A DNA stretch of 44,392 nucleotides, from the IMG/VR virus record IMGVR_UViG_3300043468_000664, positions 1 through 44,392 of that record. One strand, written 5' to 3'. The stretch is from a virus. The notes beneath the pieces are model-generated. The model had not been told where the DNA came from. It was given only the letters and a program-made list of their open reading frames with translations, and did no database searches. Shown one piece after another: positions 30,646 through 39,584 of the stretch (position 1 is the stretch's first letter; each line of letters opens with the position of its first letter). The translations under genes were made by a program, and so were the position numbers.

Positions 30646-30668
30646 TACCACGGCAGGTAGCCGTGGTA
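30646..30668 (-). terminator. strong hairpin, possible attenuator or terminator
   Basis: TACCACGGC and GCCGTGGTA pair perfectly (9 bp) around a 5-nt loop. On the minus strand it is followed by ATATTTAGG, which is only weakly T-rich. It separates the fibre cassettes from the downstream small genes. Confidence 0.5.
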
Positions 30669-30672
30669 GAAA

Positions 30673-30960
30673 TTAGGGGCGTTCTTCCGGCTGGATGGGG
30701 GCCTCAATAATCTCCTTGACTCGCTCCTCTTCCAACAGTCCTAGCGCAACCAAAGCGTCAAGTCCGTCAGCAGTTCGCTTGTCGGCGAGGTTAATCTGCG
30801 AAACCATGTTGAACGTCTCAAACCATGCTCGCACCGGCACGCTGGTCTGCGCCGCATCGATGATCCCGACAAACTCCTCGTCGGTCAGTCGATAGCGGAA
30901 CGCCAGCTTAGTGACGATTTTTGGCTCGACCTGAGGAATAAAGATAAACTCTTCTGACAT
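30673..30960 (-). CDS. tail-fibre-associated protein, paralogue of the 33542-33961 gene
   Basis: A 95-aa protein strongly similar to the C-terminal two-thirds of the 33542-33961 product: both have (V/I)TK(L/V)xFR(Y/F)R(L/M)TDxE(F/Y)VG, then WxETFNMVSQ(I/V)NL, and end ERP. It follows the propeller-like fibre gene just as its paralogue follows the Gly-rich gene, so it may be a fibre chaperone or assembly factor. Confidence 0.7.
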   Translation of the reverse strand: MSEEFIFIPQVEPKIVTKLAFRYRLTDEEFVGIIDAAQTSVPVRAWFETFNMVSQINLADKRTADGLDALVALGLLEEERVKEIIEAPIQPEERP

Positions 30961-30970
30961 TGTCTAATCC

Positions 30971-32437
30971 TCACTTAATCCGAACATAGGGCGACAAACT
31001 GCTGCCGGTTGCAAACGAAAGGCCCTGAGTTACGCCAATATGGGTTGGCGTGCCTGAGAAATAACCACCACGGTTTGTTAATTCATAGGCTTTTGTACCA
31101 ACAGTGCCGTATTGGTTGCGAGCCATGAAAATTCCGTACCACTTAGAATCAAACTTCTCTAACCCCATAAAGTTTAAGTAAATACCACCGGCAGTCTGCA
31201 ACGTATTGCTTGGCGGGTTGTTGTTGAAAATTAATGGGTGAAGCGTCCAGGTCTGACCAAAGTCCGTAGAGGTGGCAATGGTAGAACCTGCAGTGTCACC
31301 GTTAGTAGTTGATACGTTGTACATAATCAACGTATCGCCATCCCGCATAAGGCGCGGCTGATAGCCAGATGCACCCCAAAAATAATTACGCAGGTGGGGG
31401 TTTGCACTCGCTGCGTTTAAGAGGGTGTAGTTGATACCGTCTGTAGTCTTAAGGAAGTACAGACTAGTTGTATCGTTACTATCGAGACAAATAATGGTGC
31501 CTTGGGTCGGATGATCTACGCAGAAGCGATACCCCGAAGAGCCAAACAACATAGAATGGCCTATAGAGGTCGGCATACCAACCGGAACAGTCCGTTGAGT
31601 CCACGTCTGTCCGTCAGCAGACGTCATGATACGGCCGTCCCATGTCACCATAATCCAACAGTTACCCACAGTAGACCAAGTAAACCGACCCGGATAACGT
31701 AGATCTGAAGTGATATTTAGCGACGTAAAGTTAACGCCGTCTGTGGTCTTAAAGGCGTTAGCGCTCCACCCGCTTCTGGCGTACTCATAAATAGTCCACA
31801 AAAGCGCAGTAGTCTGATTTTCCGCTGGGATCGGCGTGTAGCCCCAGTTCCATGTAGTCTGATAGTTACGAGTAGCATTTTGTGTAGGGCTATTAGCGCC
31901 CGTCGACCAAAACATACTGAAGCCGTTGGCGTCAGTATCCATTGAGGAGCGGTAGCCACTAAACACGAGCCGGTTATTGAACAAATGAACTGAATGAACT
32001 CCGCCACCGTCGTCGTCCTGCTGGGCGGTCACGGTGTTTGCAAAGTTGACGCCGTACTTATGCTTGAACCAAGTAGAACCTGCGCCTGCGTAGTTGCTGC
32101 CAATTAGGCATATATGCTTGTACGGAAGTCCGCTTGCTTGATCTGTTCCTAGCTGAAAAAATTTGGCGCCAGCATGACTAGAAGTTTGGTTCCAGTAGTT
32201 TGAGTACGACAAGAACGACCAATCCTTATGGAGGGGATCAGTAGGCACGCTGATTCCACACAGCGTATTTGATGCAACAAGAGGCGCGTACGCAGAGGAG
32301 TACTCTTTGATAACGCCGGTCTGCATGTATTCGCGAGTACCGTCAGTAAAGCTAAACCCTTTGGTTCGCGCGTTAAACTCGACGACTTCCCCGAGTATCG
32401 AATCGCCGCCGCCAGTAAATTGAGTGAGCGTACTCAT
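30971..32437 (-). CDS. BNR/Asp-box propeller tail protein
   Basis: About 488 aa from the ATG at 32437, which overlaps the previous stop by ATGA (an ATG at 32449 would add MGFH). Several Asp-box-like repeats (TTDGVNFTSLN, TSADGQTWTQRTV, TTDGINYTLLN, TSTDFGQTWTLHPL) indicate a sialidase-type beta propeller. On a virion this is probably receptor-binding or glycan-degrading. Catalytic residues are not identifiable by eye. It replaces the Gly-rich adhesin of the sister cassette. Confidence 0.75.
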   Translation of the reverse strand: MSTLTQFTGGGDSILGEVVEFNARTKGFSFTDGTREYMQTGVIKEYSSAYAPLVASNTLCGISVPTDPLHKDWSFLSYSNYWNQTSSHAGAKFFQLGTDQASGLPYKHICLIGSNYAGAGSTWFKHKYGVNFANTVTAQQDDDGGGVHSVHLFNNRLVFSGYRSSMDTDANGFSMFWSTGANSPTQNATRNYQTTWNWGYTPIPAENQTTALLWTIYEYARSGWSANAFKTTDGVNFTSLNITSDLRYPGRFTWSTVGNCWIMVTWDGRIMTSADGQTWTQRTVPVGMPTSIGHSMLFGSSGYRFCVDHPTQGTIICLDSNDTTSLYFLKTTDGINYTLLNAASANPHLRNYFWGASGYQPRLMRDGDTLIMYNVSTTNGDTAGSTIATSTDFGQTWTLHPLIFNNNPPSNTLQTAGGIYLNFMGLEKFDSKWYGIFMARNQYGTVGTKAYELTNRGGYFSGTPTHIGVTQGLSFATGSSLSPYVRIK

Positions 32438-33306
32438 GTGAAAACCCATCCTCTCGTTGCGTCTGCATACCGAAGTTGAACAGCGGCGTAGGCCGCGTTA
32501 ATCGTAAGATTCTCTGCAAGGGACTGGATATTTGATCCGTTCCTTGCGATGACGTTGTCTGTTCTGCCGTTAGCCACCGTCACCCACACCACATCGCCAA
32601 GCGACGGGGTCGCTGGCAGCGTGACCGTGGTCGCTGCTGCGTTGACCAGAATGTAGTGGTTGAGTGCTACGGCCTGCTGAGTCGTGCCGCTTACAATATT
32701 CGCGGTGGGCAACCCCTGAACAGGCGTGCTTACCCATGCGGTGCCGTCAGAGGTAAGGACGTTCCCAGCCACGCCAGGAGATGTAATGCCAGTGCCACCG
32801 TTGGCAGCGGCAACAACACCGGTAACGTTGGACGCGGTGCCGGTGACTGAGATGTCCCAGGAGCCGGTCGCTCCAGTACCTGTCAGGCTGGGTACACCAA
32901 GCGCCGTTCGGGCACCAGACTCGGTTGTTGCGCCGGTACCACCGTTAGCTACCGTAAGAGTACCGGTAAGCGTGATCGTCCCACTCGCAGTGATCGGGCC
33001 ACCAGTAGTCGTAAGACCGGTCGTACCACCGGACACCGAGATGCTGGAAACCGTGCCGCTGATTGAGTTCCAAGACGTGCCGTTGCTGTAGTACGGCAGG
33101 TTGGTTGCGGTGACAAAAATGATTCGCCCAGCATTTCCAGCTGCGGCAGGAAGATCGTTAACAGCAGCAACGGTAGCGGTAAAACCTGTGTTAAGCTCGT
33201 TGAGCGACTTGGACAGGAGTAAGAACTCAGTACCACTGCTTGAGCCAGTAGTACCGTTCAGTTTTGACTGAAGGCTGGACTCAAAAACCGATATATTGAC
33301 TGGCAT
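32434..33306 (-). CDS. tail fibre protein (cassette 1)
   Basis: A 290-aa protein with fibre-like GTLTVANGGTGATTESGART and AANGGTGITSPG repeats and a C-terminal beta domain (SGTTQQAV ... DVVWVTVANGRTDNVIARNG ... RGWVFT) shared with the 34467 fibre. That domain probably docks or caps the fibre. The stop is inside ATGA of the next gene. Low-complexity Gly/Thr composition is typical of fibres. Confidence 0.75.
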   Translation of the reverse strand: MPVNISVFESSLQSKLNGTTGSSSGTEFLLLSKSLNELNTGFTATVAAVNDLPAAAGNAGRIIFVTATNLPYYSNGTSWNSISGTVSSISVSGGTTGLTTTGGPITASGTITLTGTLTVANGGTGATTESGARTALGVPSLTGTGATGSWDISVTGTASNVTGVVAAANGGTGITSPGVAGNVLTSDGTAWVSTPVQGLPTANIVSGTTQQAVALNHYILVNAAATTVTLPATPSLGDVVWVTVANGRTDNVIARNGSNIQSLAENLTINAAYAAVQLRYADATRGWVFT

Positions 33307-33320
33307 TTGGCCGTACCTCT

Positions 33321-33542
33321 CTAAATGCCCGCCAACGCGAGCGCTTCTACTTCTCCAATGGAATCAGCGACGTACTGTTGCGTGGCCGCGTCTGTTATAC
33401 CATATCCGGCCAGGGTTGTGGGTTTACTCATAAGGTCCGAAAAAAGACCCGTAGACGCGACCGTATGCAGCCCCGCGACGTCGCCTACGTTAAGCGCACC
33501 GTCGGAACCGATGGCGCTGGCTAGTGTTCTGGCTCTGGACAT
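33321..33542 (-). CDS. short tail-fibre-like protein
   Basis: A 73-aa protein (MSRARTLASAIGSDGALNVG). LHTVASTGLFSDLMSKPTTL, then AGYGITDA, is wording typical of phage tail-fibre N-terminal or repeat segments. The start and the previous stop share one base (TAATG). It may be a fibre connector or a remnant of a longer fibre. Confidence 0.6.
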   Translation of the reverse strand: MSRARTLASAIGSDGALNVGDVAGLHTVASTGLFSDLMSKPTTLAGYGITDAATQQYVADSIGEVEALALAGI

Positions 33543-33961
33543 TACGGCCTTTCCCCCTCTAGTACGGTAGTAGACAGTATTTCTGTAGCCCGCTCTTGGG
33601 TGAGCAGACCTTTGCTGACCAAGACGTTAAGTCCGGCCACGGTTCGTTCGTCCGACAAGTTGACCTGTGACACCATGTTGAAGGTCTCGACCCAAGCCTG
33701 GACCTCAACGTCGGTCTTGGCAGCGGTCAGAACGCCGACATACTCAGTGTCGGTCATGCGGAAACGAAACGACACCTTTGTGATAATGTTAGGAATAGTG
33801 ATCGGCGGACGTGGGTCAACGAATTCGCCATCTATATAACTCCAACCGGGGCTAACATAGTGCGTCGGCGTTTCAACCCATGAACCAAACAATACCGGCT
33901 GCGTGGCCTGCTCGACGACATTTGTTACTTTTCCGTCTTCAATCAATGCCCAACGCTTCAT
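33542..33961 (-). CDS. tail-fibre-associated protein, paralogue of the 30673-30960 gene
   Basis: A 139-aa protein. The N-terminal 60 aa (MKRWALIEDGKVTNVVEQAT, VSPGWSYIDGEFVDPRPP) resemble the 'YDGxxFxxP' domain of phage tail proteins. The rest is a paralogue of the 30673 protein. Coupled by ATGA to the Gly-rich adhesin gene; probably a fibre-assembly protein. Confidence 0.7.
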   Translation of the reverse strand: MKRWALIEDGKVTNVVEQATQPVLFGSWVETPTHYVSPGWSYIDGEFVDPRPPITIPNIITKVSFRFRMTDTEYVGVLTAAKTDVEVQAWVETFNMVSQVNLSDERTVAGLNVLVSKGLLTQERATEILSTTVLEGERP

Positions 33962-34470
33962 GGTCCAAAATCCTCAATGATAATTAAACCGCCAGACCCG
34001 CTGCCAGCATCCCGCCCGCCGTAGTAGTACCCGGCGCCGCCCCCACCGGCTCCGTAGCCAGTTGCGTTACCACCGTTTACACCCCCGTAGCCAGATCCAG
34101 AACCTCCTGCGCCATATTGCGACGACTGTCCATTAAAACCACCAGCTCCTCCGCCAGCGTCACTACCCTGAGAGAAGTTGCCGCCGCCGGATCTACCTCC
34201 AACTGCGGTTAACGAGCCAAACGTAGTGTTGCCGCCGCCGCCAGCTCCAACAGCATAAGAAGTAGCCCCTGACAACTTTATCCACTGTGTCCATACAGCT
34301 GCAGCAGACCCGCCGTCACCGGAGCCGCCGCCACCATTTCCGCCTCCGCCGACGAGAGTGACGTAGCACCACGCATTAGCGGCGGTAGGCGTATATGTTC
34401 CAGTTCCACTTGTATACGTAGTTACTTGTTTTGGCTTTCCGCCAGACCTTAGGCTGCTAAGAGCGGTCAT
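33958..34470 (-). CDS. glycine-rich adhesin-like tail protein
   Basis: About 170 aa from the ATG at 34470 (ATGA coupling; an ATG at 34482 is possible). After TYTPTAANAWCYVTLVGGGG it is dominated by GGGG, GYGG and GGxG motifs, ending GSGSGGLIIIEDFGP. This composition is like the polyglycine adhesins at the tips of some T-even phage fibres. It is probably a receptor-recognition tip. The short (16 nt) overlap pattern with the fibre gene is the same as in cassette 1. Confidence 0.7.
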   Translation of the reverse strand: MTALSSLRSGGKPKQVTTYTSGTGTYTPTAANAWCYVTLVGGGGNGGGGSGDGGSAAAVWTQWIKLSGATSYAVGAGGGGNTTFGSLTAVGGRSGGGNFSQGSDAGGGAGGFNGQSSQYGAGGSGSGYGGVNGGNATGYGAGGGGAGYYYGGRDAGSGSGGLIIIEDFGP

Positions 34471-35834
34471 ATCAAAACCCATCCAATAGTTGCGTTGACG
34501 TAGCGGAGCTGCAGCGACGCTTGCGTGTCGTCGAGCAGTAAGTCATCCGCGATGCTTTCAATGTTCTGGCCGTTGCGGGCAATCACGTTGTCGATGCGGC
34601 CGTTCTCTACAGTGACCCACACTACGTCGCCAGCCGCCGGAGAAGCCGGAAGTGTGACGGTCGTGGTAGCAGCGTTAGTCAAAACGTAGTGCTTGTTAGC
34701 GACGGCTGCTTGCGTAGTGCCAGAGACGACTACTAAATCTGGCAGACCGCCAGCCGGGGCTTGATTTTTCCATAAGTTAGTGGAGCCGTCGTATACCAGT
34801 ATCTGCCCATTGGCAGGAGACGTAATCAGTACGTCGTGAATCTCATCCAGCTCGTACCCATTCTGTGGGCGAACGTAAATCTGACCGCCGCCAGCATTGG
34901 TTTTTTCGACAACGCCGATATAAACCAAGTGGTTTGGCGCTACTGGCTTAGTCGTTGTTAGCGACCCAGCAGTGCTTCCAAGGTAAAGAGTTGCTCCGCC
35001 AGTGTAAGCGGATGTATCTATATTACTTAGTACGCCTTGGCAAATAACGTAGCCTGTCTGATTCGCGCCTATGTTTTCAGCGGCAAGACCAAAAGTCTTT
35101 GCCGATGTTGCATCAGAAGTATTAAACGCCAGCTTTACCGTCGCTCGATCGCCTTGAGCAGAGTGTAGATATACAGGCTGCCCTTTATTGATTGTAAACG
35201 ACTCGGCGTTAGTTACATACGCATGCATTGTTTGACCGAGAGACGCAACGGCATTACCGCCGAGCATCGGCATGCGCAAAGAGCCGGTCGCAGAATCCCA
35301 TGTCAAGCGGCCAACAGCGTCGGTGACGACTGCCGTCTGGTCAAACGTTATGTAGTCAGGATTTAGCGAAGTAATGTCAGTGTTCGCACCTAACAGCGCG
35401 TACTTCGCATCAGACTCAGCTTTTGTATACGCGCTGTCTAAAGGCTCGTAACGAGCGTCAGATTCTGCTTTCGTGTAGGCGCTATCGATTGGTTCGTAAC
35501 GGGCATCAGCTTCAGCTTTTGTATACGCGCTATCAATTGGTTCGTAGCGAGCGTCGGCTTCAACCTTGGTGTAACCGTCAGTTAAGCCTCTCGGTACATA
35601 CGAGACAACTTCAACCATGTCACCAGCAGAAGCAGGAATGGTTAATACAACCGCGCTCATGTCGGTAGCAGTGAAATCGTCACCCGCTACCAACTTAACG
35701 CCGTTGTAGTACACATCGACGTAATTAAGTATGTACCCGCCGGTGGGCGAGAACGAGGTCTGACCAGCAGTCGCCGTGAACGTAGTCACGATGCGCTGCG
35801 TTGAGAACCCTGGTGCGTTGCCGATGTATGCCAT
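34467..35834 (-). CDS. tail fibre protein (cassette 2)
   Basis: A 455-aa protein. N-terminus MAYIGNAPGFSTQRIVTTFT, then a beta domain, then three near-identical repeats of a 17-residue unit (SAYTKAE(A/S)DARYEP(I/L)D), a central LGQTMHAYVTNAESFTINKG domain like those in other phage fibres, and a C-terminal domain shared with the 32434 fibre. The MAYIGNAP / MGYIGNAP start also links it to the 36465 fibre. Confidence 0.78.
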   Translation of the reverse strand: MAYIGNAPGFSTQRIVTTFTATAGQTSFSPTGGYILNYVDVYYNGVKLVAGDDFTATDMSAVVLTIPASAGDMVEVVSYVPRGLTDGYTKVEADARYEPIDSAYTKAEADARYEPIDSAYTKAESDARYEPLDSAYTKAESDAKYALLGANTDITSLNPDYITFDQTAVVTDAVGRLTWDSATGSLRMPMLGGNAVASLGQTMHAYVTNAESFTINKGQPVYLHSAQGDRATVKLAFNTSDATSAKTFGLAAENIGANQTGYVICQGVLSNIDTSAYTGGATLYLGSTAGSLTTTKPVAPNHLVYIGVVEKTNAGGGQIYVRPQNGYELDEIHDVLITSPANGQILVYDGSTNLWKNQAPAGGLPDLVVVSGTTQAAVANKHYVLTNAATTTVTLPASPAAGDVVWVTVENGRIDNVIARNGQNIESIADDLLLDDTQASLQLRYVNATIGWVLI

Positions 35835-35845
35835 GCGTTACCTCA

Positions 35846-35865
35846 AGAGCAGCTTTTGCTGCTCT
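35846..35865 (-). other. perfect 8-bp hairpin between fibre genes
   Basis: AGAGCAGC and GCTGCTCT pair perfectly around a 4-nt loop. It lies after the 35870 gene's stop and before the cassette-2 fibre start. Followed on the minus strand by TGAGG, not T, so more likely a processing or stability signal than a terminator. Confidence 0.5.
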
Positions 35866-35869
35866 GATT

Positions 35870-36067
35870 TTATTTGGCTGGGCTAGGAAGTTCGGTGGAA
35901 GCCGCTCCTGCCGCTACCTCCATCATTTCCTTAGCGTTTCTTTGCTTCTCAGCTTGCGTTTGAAGTTTCTGTATCAGGTTCACAACCACCTCAAACGGTT
36001 GTTTTGCCAACGCGCCAATAATAATGTTGGCGTCCTGCTCAGTAAGAACAAAAGAATACGTTTCCAT
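35870..36067 (-). CDS. hypothetical small tail-region protein
   Basis: A 65-aa protein (METYSFVLTEQDANIIIGAL). The 'FVLTEQDANIIIGALAKQPF ... LIxKLQxQ' pattern is common in small phage proteins next to fibres, of unknown function. Its stop is 4 nt before the hairpin at 35846-35865. Confidence 0.6.
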   Translation of the reverse strand: METYSFVLTEQDANIIIGALAKQPFEVVVNLIQKLQTQAEKQRNAKEMMEVAAGAASTELPSPAK

Positions 36068-36077
36068 TTAGCACCTA

Positions 36078-36452
36078 TTAACCGTTTGAACCAGCAATGG
36101 CTTCCCAAGAGCCTGATGCTTCGTCCCAATCGTAGCGTCCACCGTCAGACGGAAATGGCACCGGTGGTGCCCAGTTCAGTTTGACTTCATCAAAAACCCA
36201 AGAAGCAAATGGCTTCGGTGGGATAAACGCGTCGTAGTCAGCGTCATAGGTATAACCTACGCCAGCATATCGTTTACGAAACGTTCCGTTATACGAGGTC
36301 TGCACCCAATTGCCCTCGCCAAATAAACTTTGGCAAAAGGCGACGCCAATACTTTCAACCTCGTTTCCGTCTTCGTCGCATATATCTTCGTTGCCAATCA
36401 CTACGACTTTGATTACCACGTTGTCTTCATCAAGCTGTGCAAAATGTGCCAC
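36078..36452 (-). CDS. conserved virion-associated protein
   Basis: A 124-aa protein with a recognisable phage-wide pattern: MAHFAQLDEDNVVIKVVVIG, FCQSLFGEGNWVQTSYNG, RKRYAGVGYTYD, DAFIPPKPF and W-rich end. Found in many cyanophages and podoviruses beside tail fibres; its role is unknown, perhaps fibre assembly. It belongs to cassette 3. Confidence 0.75.
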   Translation of the reverse strand: MAHFAQLDEDNVVIKVVVIGNEDICDEDGNEVESIGVAFCQSLFGEGNWVQTSYNGTFRKRYAGVGYTYDADYDAFIPPKPFASWVFDEVKLNWAPPVPFPSDGGRYDWDEASGSWEAIAGSNG

Positions 36453-36464
36453 GTCTTATACTCC

Positions 36465-38543
36465 TTATGCTAACCACTCGACGATAACCATTCCCGATCC
36501 ACCGTTACCGCCGCCGCCATAACCACCAGCACCGCCACCGCCGCCGGAGTTTCCAACCGCGCTCTCACCGTAAGCGTCGCTAGCGTTACCGCCGTTACCA
36601 TACAGGCCGCCTGCACCGCCGCCCCAATTGACGCCACCCGTTACGTTTCTACCCACTAGCCCGCCAAGGCTACCCGCTGCGAAAGTGTATTGCCTTGCGC
36701 CACCAACCGCTCCACCAGCGCCTGCCTGTGAATTTTGCTGTTGGCCAATACCACCGCCACCAAGCGCGCCAGAGCAGCTAATTGAGCCAAACGAAGTAGC
36801 ACCGCCAGGAGACCCGTTACCTTGAGAGTCAGGAGGGTGACCAGCACCCCCTCCACCGATAGTGACAGCAACTCCTGATCCCGGCGTAACATTAACGGCC
36901 CTTTTGATCATATATGCGCCAGCACCGCCGCCGCCAGCACCGTTGCCGTATGCGCTTGCGCCTCCGCCTGAGCCGCCACCAACCATGGTGACCCAAACGG
37001 ATGTAACGCCTGTCGGGACAGTAAAGGTGCCCGAACCTGTAAATGTCTGTGACTGCAATTTGCTACCCGTTACATAAGAAGTGTAATTAGCGCTATTAAG
37101 GTACGTGACCCACGCACCGTAATTGCCGCCTTGTACGTTGCGAGTGCGAAGAACGTTAGCATTGTCTTCCCACCCCCACGCGACCTGAACGCCCCAGACG
37201 TTTGATGCGTTGGTATGACGCATGTTTTGCTGGAACCACCACACTCCACCGGGGCCACCTGTTGAGCTACCAGTAGGTGTGTCGCCAGAAAGCCTTGTGC
37301 TCCCAGCAGGCGTGTTGGCGAAGTCGGTGTTCCAGTTACTAGCAAAACCCTGCGTAGTGTTGGTTGCGTACGCGGCCGTGCCGGAGATATTGATGCCCCA
37401 CGTACCACCGTTATTTGTGACGGCCTGAGAACCGTTAACAAAAAGATTGGCACCGGGCATGGCGTAGTTAGTCCCATCCCAGAAAAGGTATCGCGTTCCA
37501 GTATTACCAAAGAAAATAACGCCGGTGCCGTTACTACGAGTGGCGGTAATGTCTTGAGCAACAAAAGCACCATTAGCATCACGCGCGACAATAGCGTTTG
37601 CTGTATTTGCACTTGTTGCGTTCGACGTTATTGTGAACGTTGCGTTGCTCGACTGGTTAGCCGTAAAAGTCTGAGAACCAGACAACCCCGTACCCGACAC
37701 GTTCATTGTCAACGTGCCGTTGTTTACGTTGGAAGCCGTGGTTGCCGTAGCAGCGTTGCCGCTGATCGAGATGCCCCACGTTCCGCTTGCACCAGTACCG
37801 GTTGGCTGCGGAGGCGTGTACCCGAGCGCGGTCGTCACCTGGCTTGAGGTGATCGTGCCGGTGTAGGTAGGCAGGTCGCCCGAGGCTAGCGATGCTCCGG
37901 TAGTAACGCGGCCTTTCGCATCAACAGTGACTTTTGTGTACGTACCGGCAGACACGCCGCTGTTGGCTAACGTCAATGCCGTGCTGGATCCAGTCGATCC
38001 GGTTCCAGTTACATCACCGGTAAACGTCAAAGACCCGGACGGGATGCTAACAGCAACGTTACTAACAGAAGTAAGTCTACCTTTAGCGTCAACCGCGATC
38101 TGAGGAATGTTTGTTGCGTTACCGTAGGTGCCAGCACTAACGCCGCTGTTAGCCAGCGTAAGAGAGATTGCAGTAGTACCGCTACCGCTGGCGTCACCGG
38201 AGACGGTAATCGTCTGGTTGCCGGATATATACCCGCTAGGGTTTGTGCTGTTATACGGAGTAAATCCGAGAGCTGTAGTAACGTCAGAGTAGGTAAGGAT
38301 AGTCTGATACGTACTAGCTGCGCTAGCAATCGTTAAGTACGGAGAGAGCGCAGAACTAGTTATGTACCCACTAGGGTTAGCGGAATTGTACGGCGTGAAT
38401 CCAAGCTTATCAGTAATAGCAGTAGAACTAAGTTTGGCAGCCGTAACTGCTCCATTGGTTATATCAGCTGTGCCAACTGACCCGTCAAGGACGTTGTCAC
38501 CAGTGATTTGTCCGCCAAACGGAGCGTTACCAATATAGCCCAT
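36465..38543 (-). CDS. tail fibre with glycine-rich tip (cassette 3)
   Basis: A 692-aa protein. N-terminus MGYIGNAPFGGQITGDNVLD. The middle is beta-repeat fibre shaft (LTLANSGVSAGTYGNATNIP; KGRLTSVS; a TTALGFTPYNS(A/T)NPSGYI repeat). The C-terminal 200 aa are Gly-rich, from FTGSGTFTVPTGVTSVWVTM to GGGNGGSGMVIVEWLA, the polyglycine adhesin type. Here shaft and tip are one protein, whereas in cassettes 1 and 2 they are separate genes. Confidence 0.8.
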   Translation of the reverse strand: MGYIGNAPFGGQITGDNVLDGSVGTADITNGAVTAAKLSSTAITDKLGFTPYNSANPSGYITSSALSPYLTIASAASTYQTILTYSDVTTALGFTPYNSTNPSGYISGNQTITVSGDASGSGTTAISLTLANSGVSAGTYGNATNIPQIAVDAKGRLTSVSNVAVSIPSGSLTFTGDVTGTGSTGSSTALTLANSGVSAGTYTKVTVDAKGRVTTGASLASGDLPTYTGTITSSQVTTALGYTPPQPTGTGASGTWGISISGNAATATTASNVNNGTLTMNVSGTGLSGSQTFTANQSSNATFTITSNATSANTANAIVARDANGAFVAQDITATRSNGTGVIFFGNTGTRYLFWDGTNYAMPGANLFVNGSQAVTNNGGTWGINISGTAAYATNTTQGFASNWNTDFANTPAGSTRLSGDTPTGSSTGGPGGVWWFQQNMRHTNASNVWGVQVAWGWEDNANVLRTRNVQGGNYGAWVTYLNSANYTSYVTGSKLQSQTFTGSGTFTVPTGVTSVWVTMVGGGSGGGASAYGNGAGGGGAGAYMIKRAVNVTPGSGVAVTIGGGGAGHPPDSQGNGSPGGATSFGSISCSGALGGGGIGQQQNSQAGAGGAVGGARQYTFAAGSLGGLVGRNVTGGVNWGGGAGGLYGNGGNASDAYGESAVGNSGGGGGAGGYGGGGNGGSGMVIVEWLA

Positions 38544-38553
38544 TGCTCAATCC

Positions 38554-38880
38554 TCAGACGAGGTAAGACAGAGTAGCGTCGACTGAATTACTAGCACTTG
38601 CGTACGCAGTAATTGTGTCGCCCGTTTCGAGCACCACTTTTTGATCGCCGCCTACCACCGCCAACGCTCCGCCTGGAAGAACCAGTGCGTCCTTAATTAA
38701 GAACGCAGAAGCGCCGCCACTCTTGTTCAGTTTCGCCGAAATAGTCACGTTTGTACCGCTTGCGTTGGCAAAAGCTAACCCAATAAGGGTCTGGGTTTCC
38801 CCAGCCTGTACGGTAGTAGTAACAGTCGAAGGCGATCCTGATGTGCCGATGTTCGGCAATGCGATCGATTTAAAAGCCAT
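38554..38880 (-). CDS. small tail protein
   Basis: A 108-aa beta-rich protein (MAFKSIALPNIGTSGSPSTV), with ETQTLIGLAFANASGTNVTI and ITAYASASNSVDATLSYL. The pattern matches small virion tail proteins near fibres in podo- and myoviruses. Located between fibre genes; probably structural. Confidence 0.65.
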   Translation of the reverse strand: MAFKSIALPNIGTSGSPSTVTTTVQAGETQTLIGLAFANASGTNVTISAKLNKSGGASAFLIKDALVLPGGALAVVGGDQKVVLETGDTITAYASASNSVDATLSYLV

Positions 38881-38883
38881 GTG

Positions 38884-39096
38884 TTACCCCAGAGCGATAG
38901 CCATAGCAATCGCTTTGCTGTCTACCTCAGCGCTTGAGTACACGCCCAGATTGCTCCGGGCGGTACTCGCGCTAGTGAGGTCGCTGAGGTTGGCTGCTTT
39001 TTCCGACTTGTCGCTATTCAAGTTCGAAAAGTTAGCATCAACCTCCGCATTAGTCAGCGGCGATCCCTTTACGTTTCTAAGAGTTACCGTTGACAT
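38884..39096 (-). CDS. short fibre-like protein
   Basis: A 70-aa protein (MSTVTLRNVKGSPLTNAEVD). The 'RNVKGSPLTNAEVDANFSNLN' wording is a common N-terminus of phage tail-fibre proteins; here it is almost the whole protein, so it may be a short connector or a cut-down fibre. Confidence 0.65.
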   Translation of the reverse strand: MSTVTLRNVKGSPLTNAEVDANFSNLNSDKSEKAANLSDLTSASTARSNLGVYSSAEVDSKAIAMAIALG

Positions 39097-39108
39097 TTAC
39101 GGTCTCTG

Positions 39109-39570
39109 TTAGACCGCTGACAACGTGATCGTCCAAGTAACGGACAATGCGTCATCTGCGCCCTTGTTCACAACCGGAAACACGGTGCGGCAGAGCATGT
39201 CACCAGCCGTCGAGGCATTGAAAATGCCCGCTTCGGTCACAGCACCAGTCGCGTCACCCGGCTCAAACGAGGCAACGTAAACAACCTTTTCGTTGTCCGT
39301 GCCAGCGATCGTGCTGGAATCAAGAGCCTCACGTGAGCCAAGCACGCTCACGAGATCGGTCTGACCAGCGGCAGCAGCCGTGGTACCAGAGCCGAGACCC
39401 ATATGAGACATGACAGCCTTCGACGTGCCGACCATACGGCTAATGATGTAAGCCAAGCCCGAGCTGACGACGAGATTATCGACCTCGCGCTCGTCCTTGA
39501 CGTTACCGTCTTTGTCGCGCAGAACAATGTTCAGGCGACCCTTCACCTTCAAACTTTCGAGCGTATTCAT
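39109..39570 (-). CDS. virion structural protein
   Basis: A 153-aa protein. LKVKGRLNIVLRDKDGNVKD, NLVVSSGLAYIISRMVG, MSHMGLGSGTTAAAAGQTDL and ITEAGIFN-like TEAGIFNASTAGD are the pattern of a phage structural/fibre-associated protein of unknown detail, common in tailed phages. It precedes the fibre cassettes in the transcript. Confidence 0.7.
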   Translation of the reverse strand: MNTLESLKVKGRLNIVLRDKDGNVKDEREVDNLVVSSGLAYIISRMVGTSKAVMSHMGLGSGTTAAAAGQTDLVSVLGSREALDSSTIAGTDNEKVVYVASFEPGDATGAVTEAGIFNASTAGDMLCRTVFPVVNKGADDALSVTWTITLSAV

Positions 39571-39584
39571 CTAAAAAGACCTCA

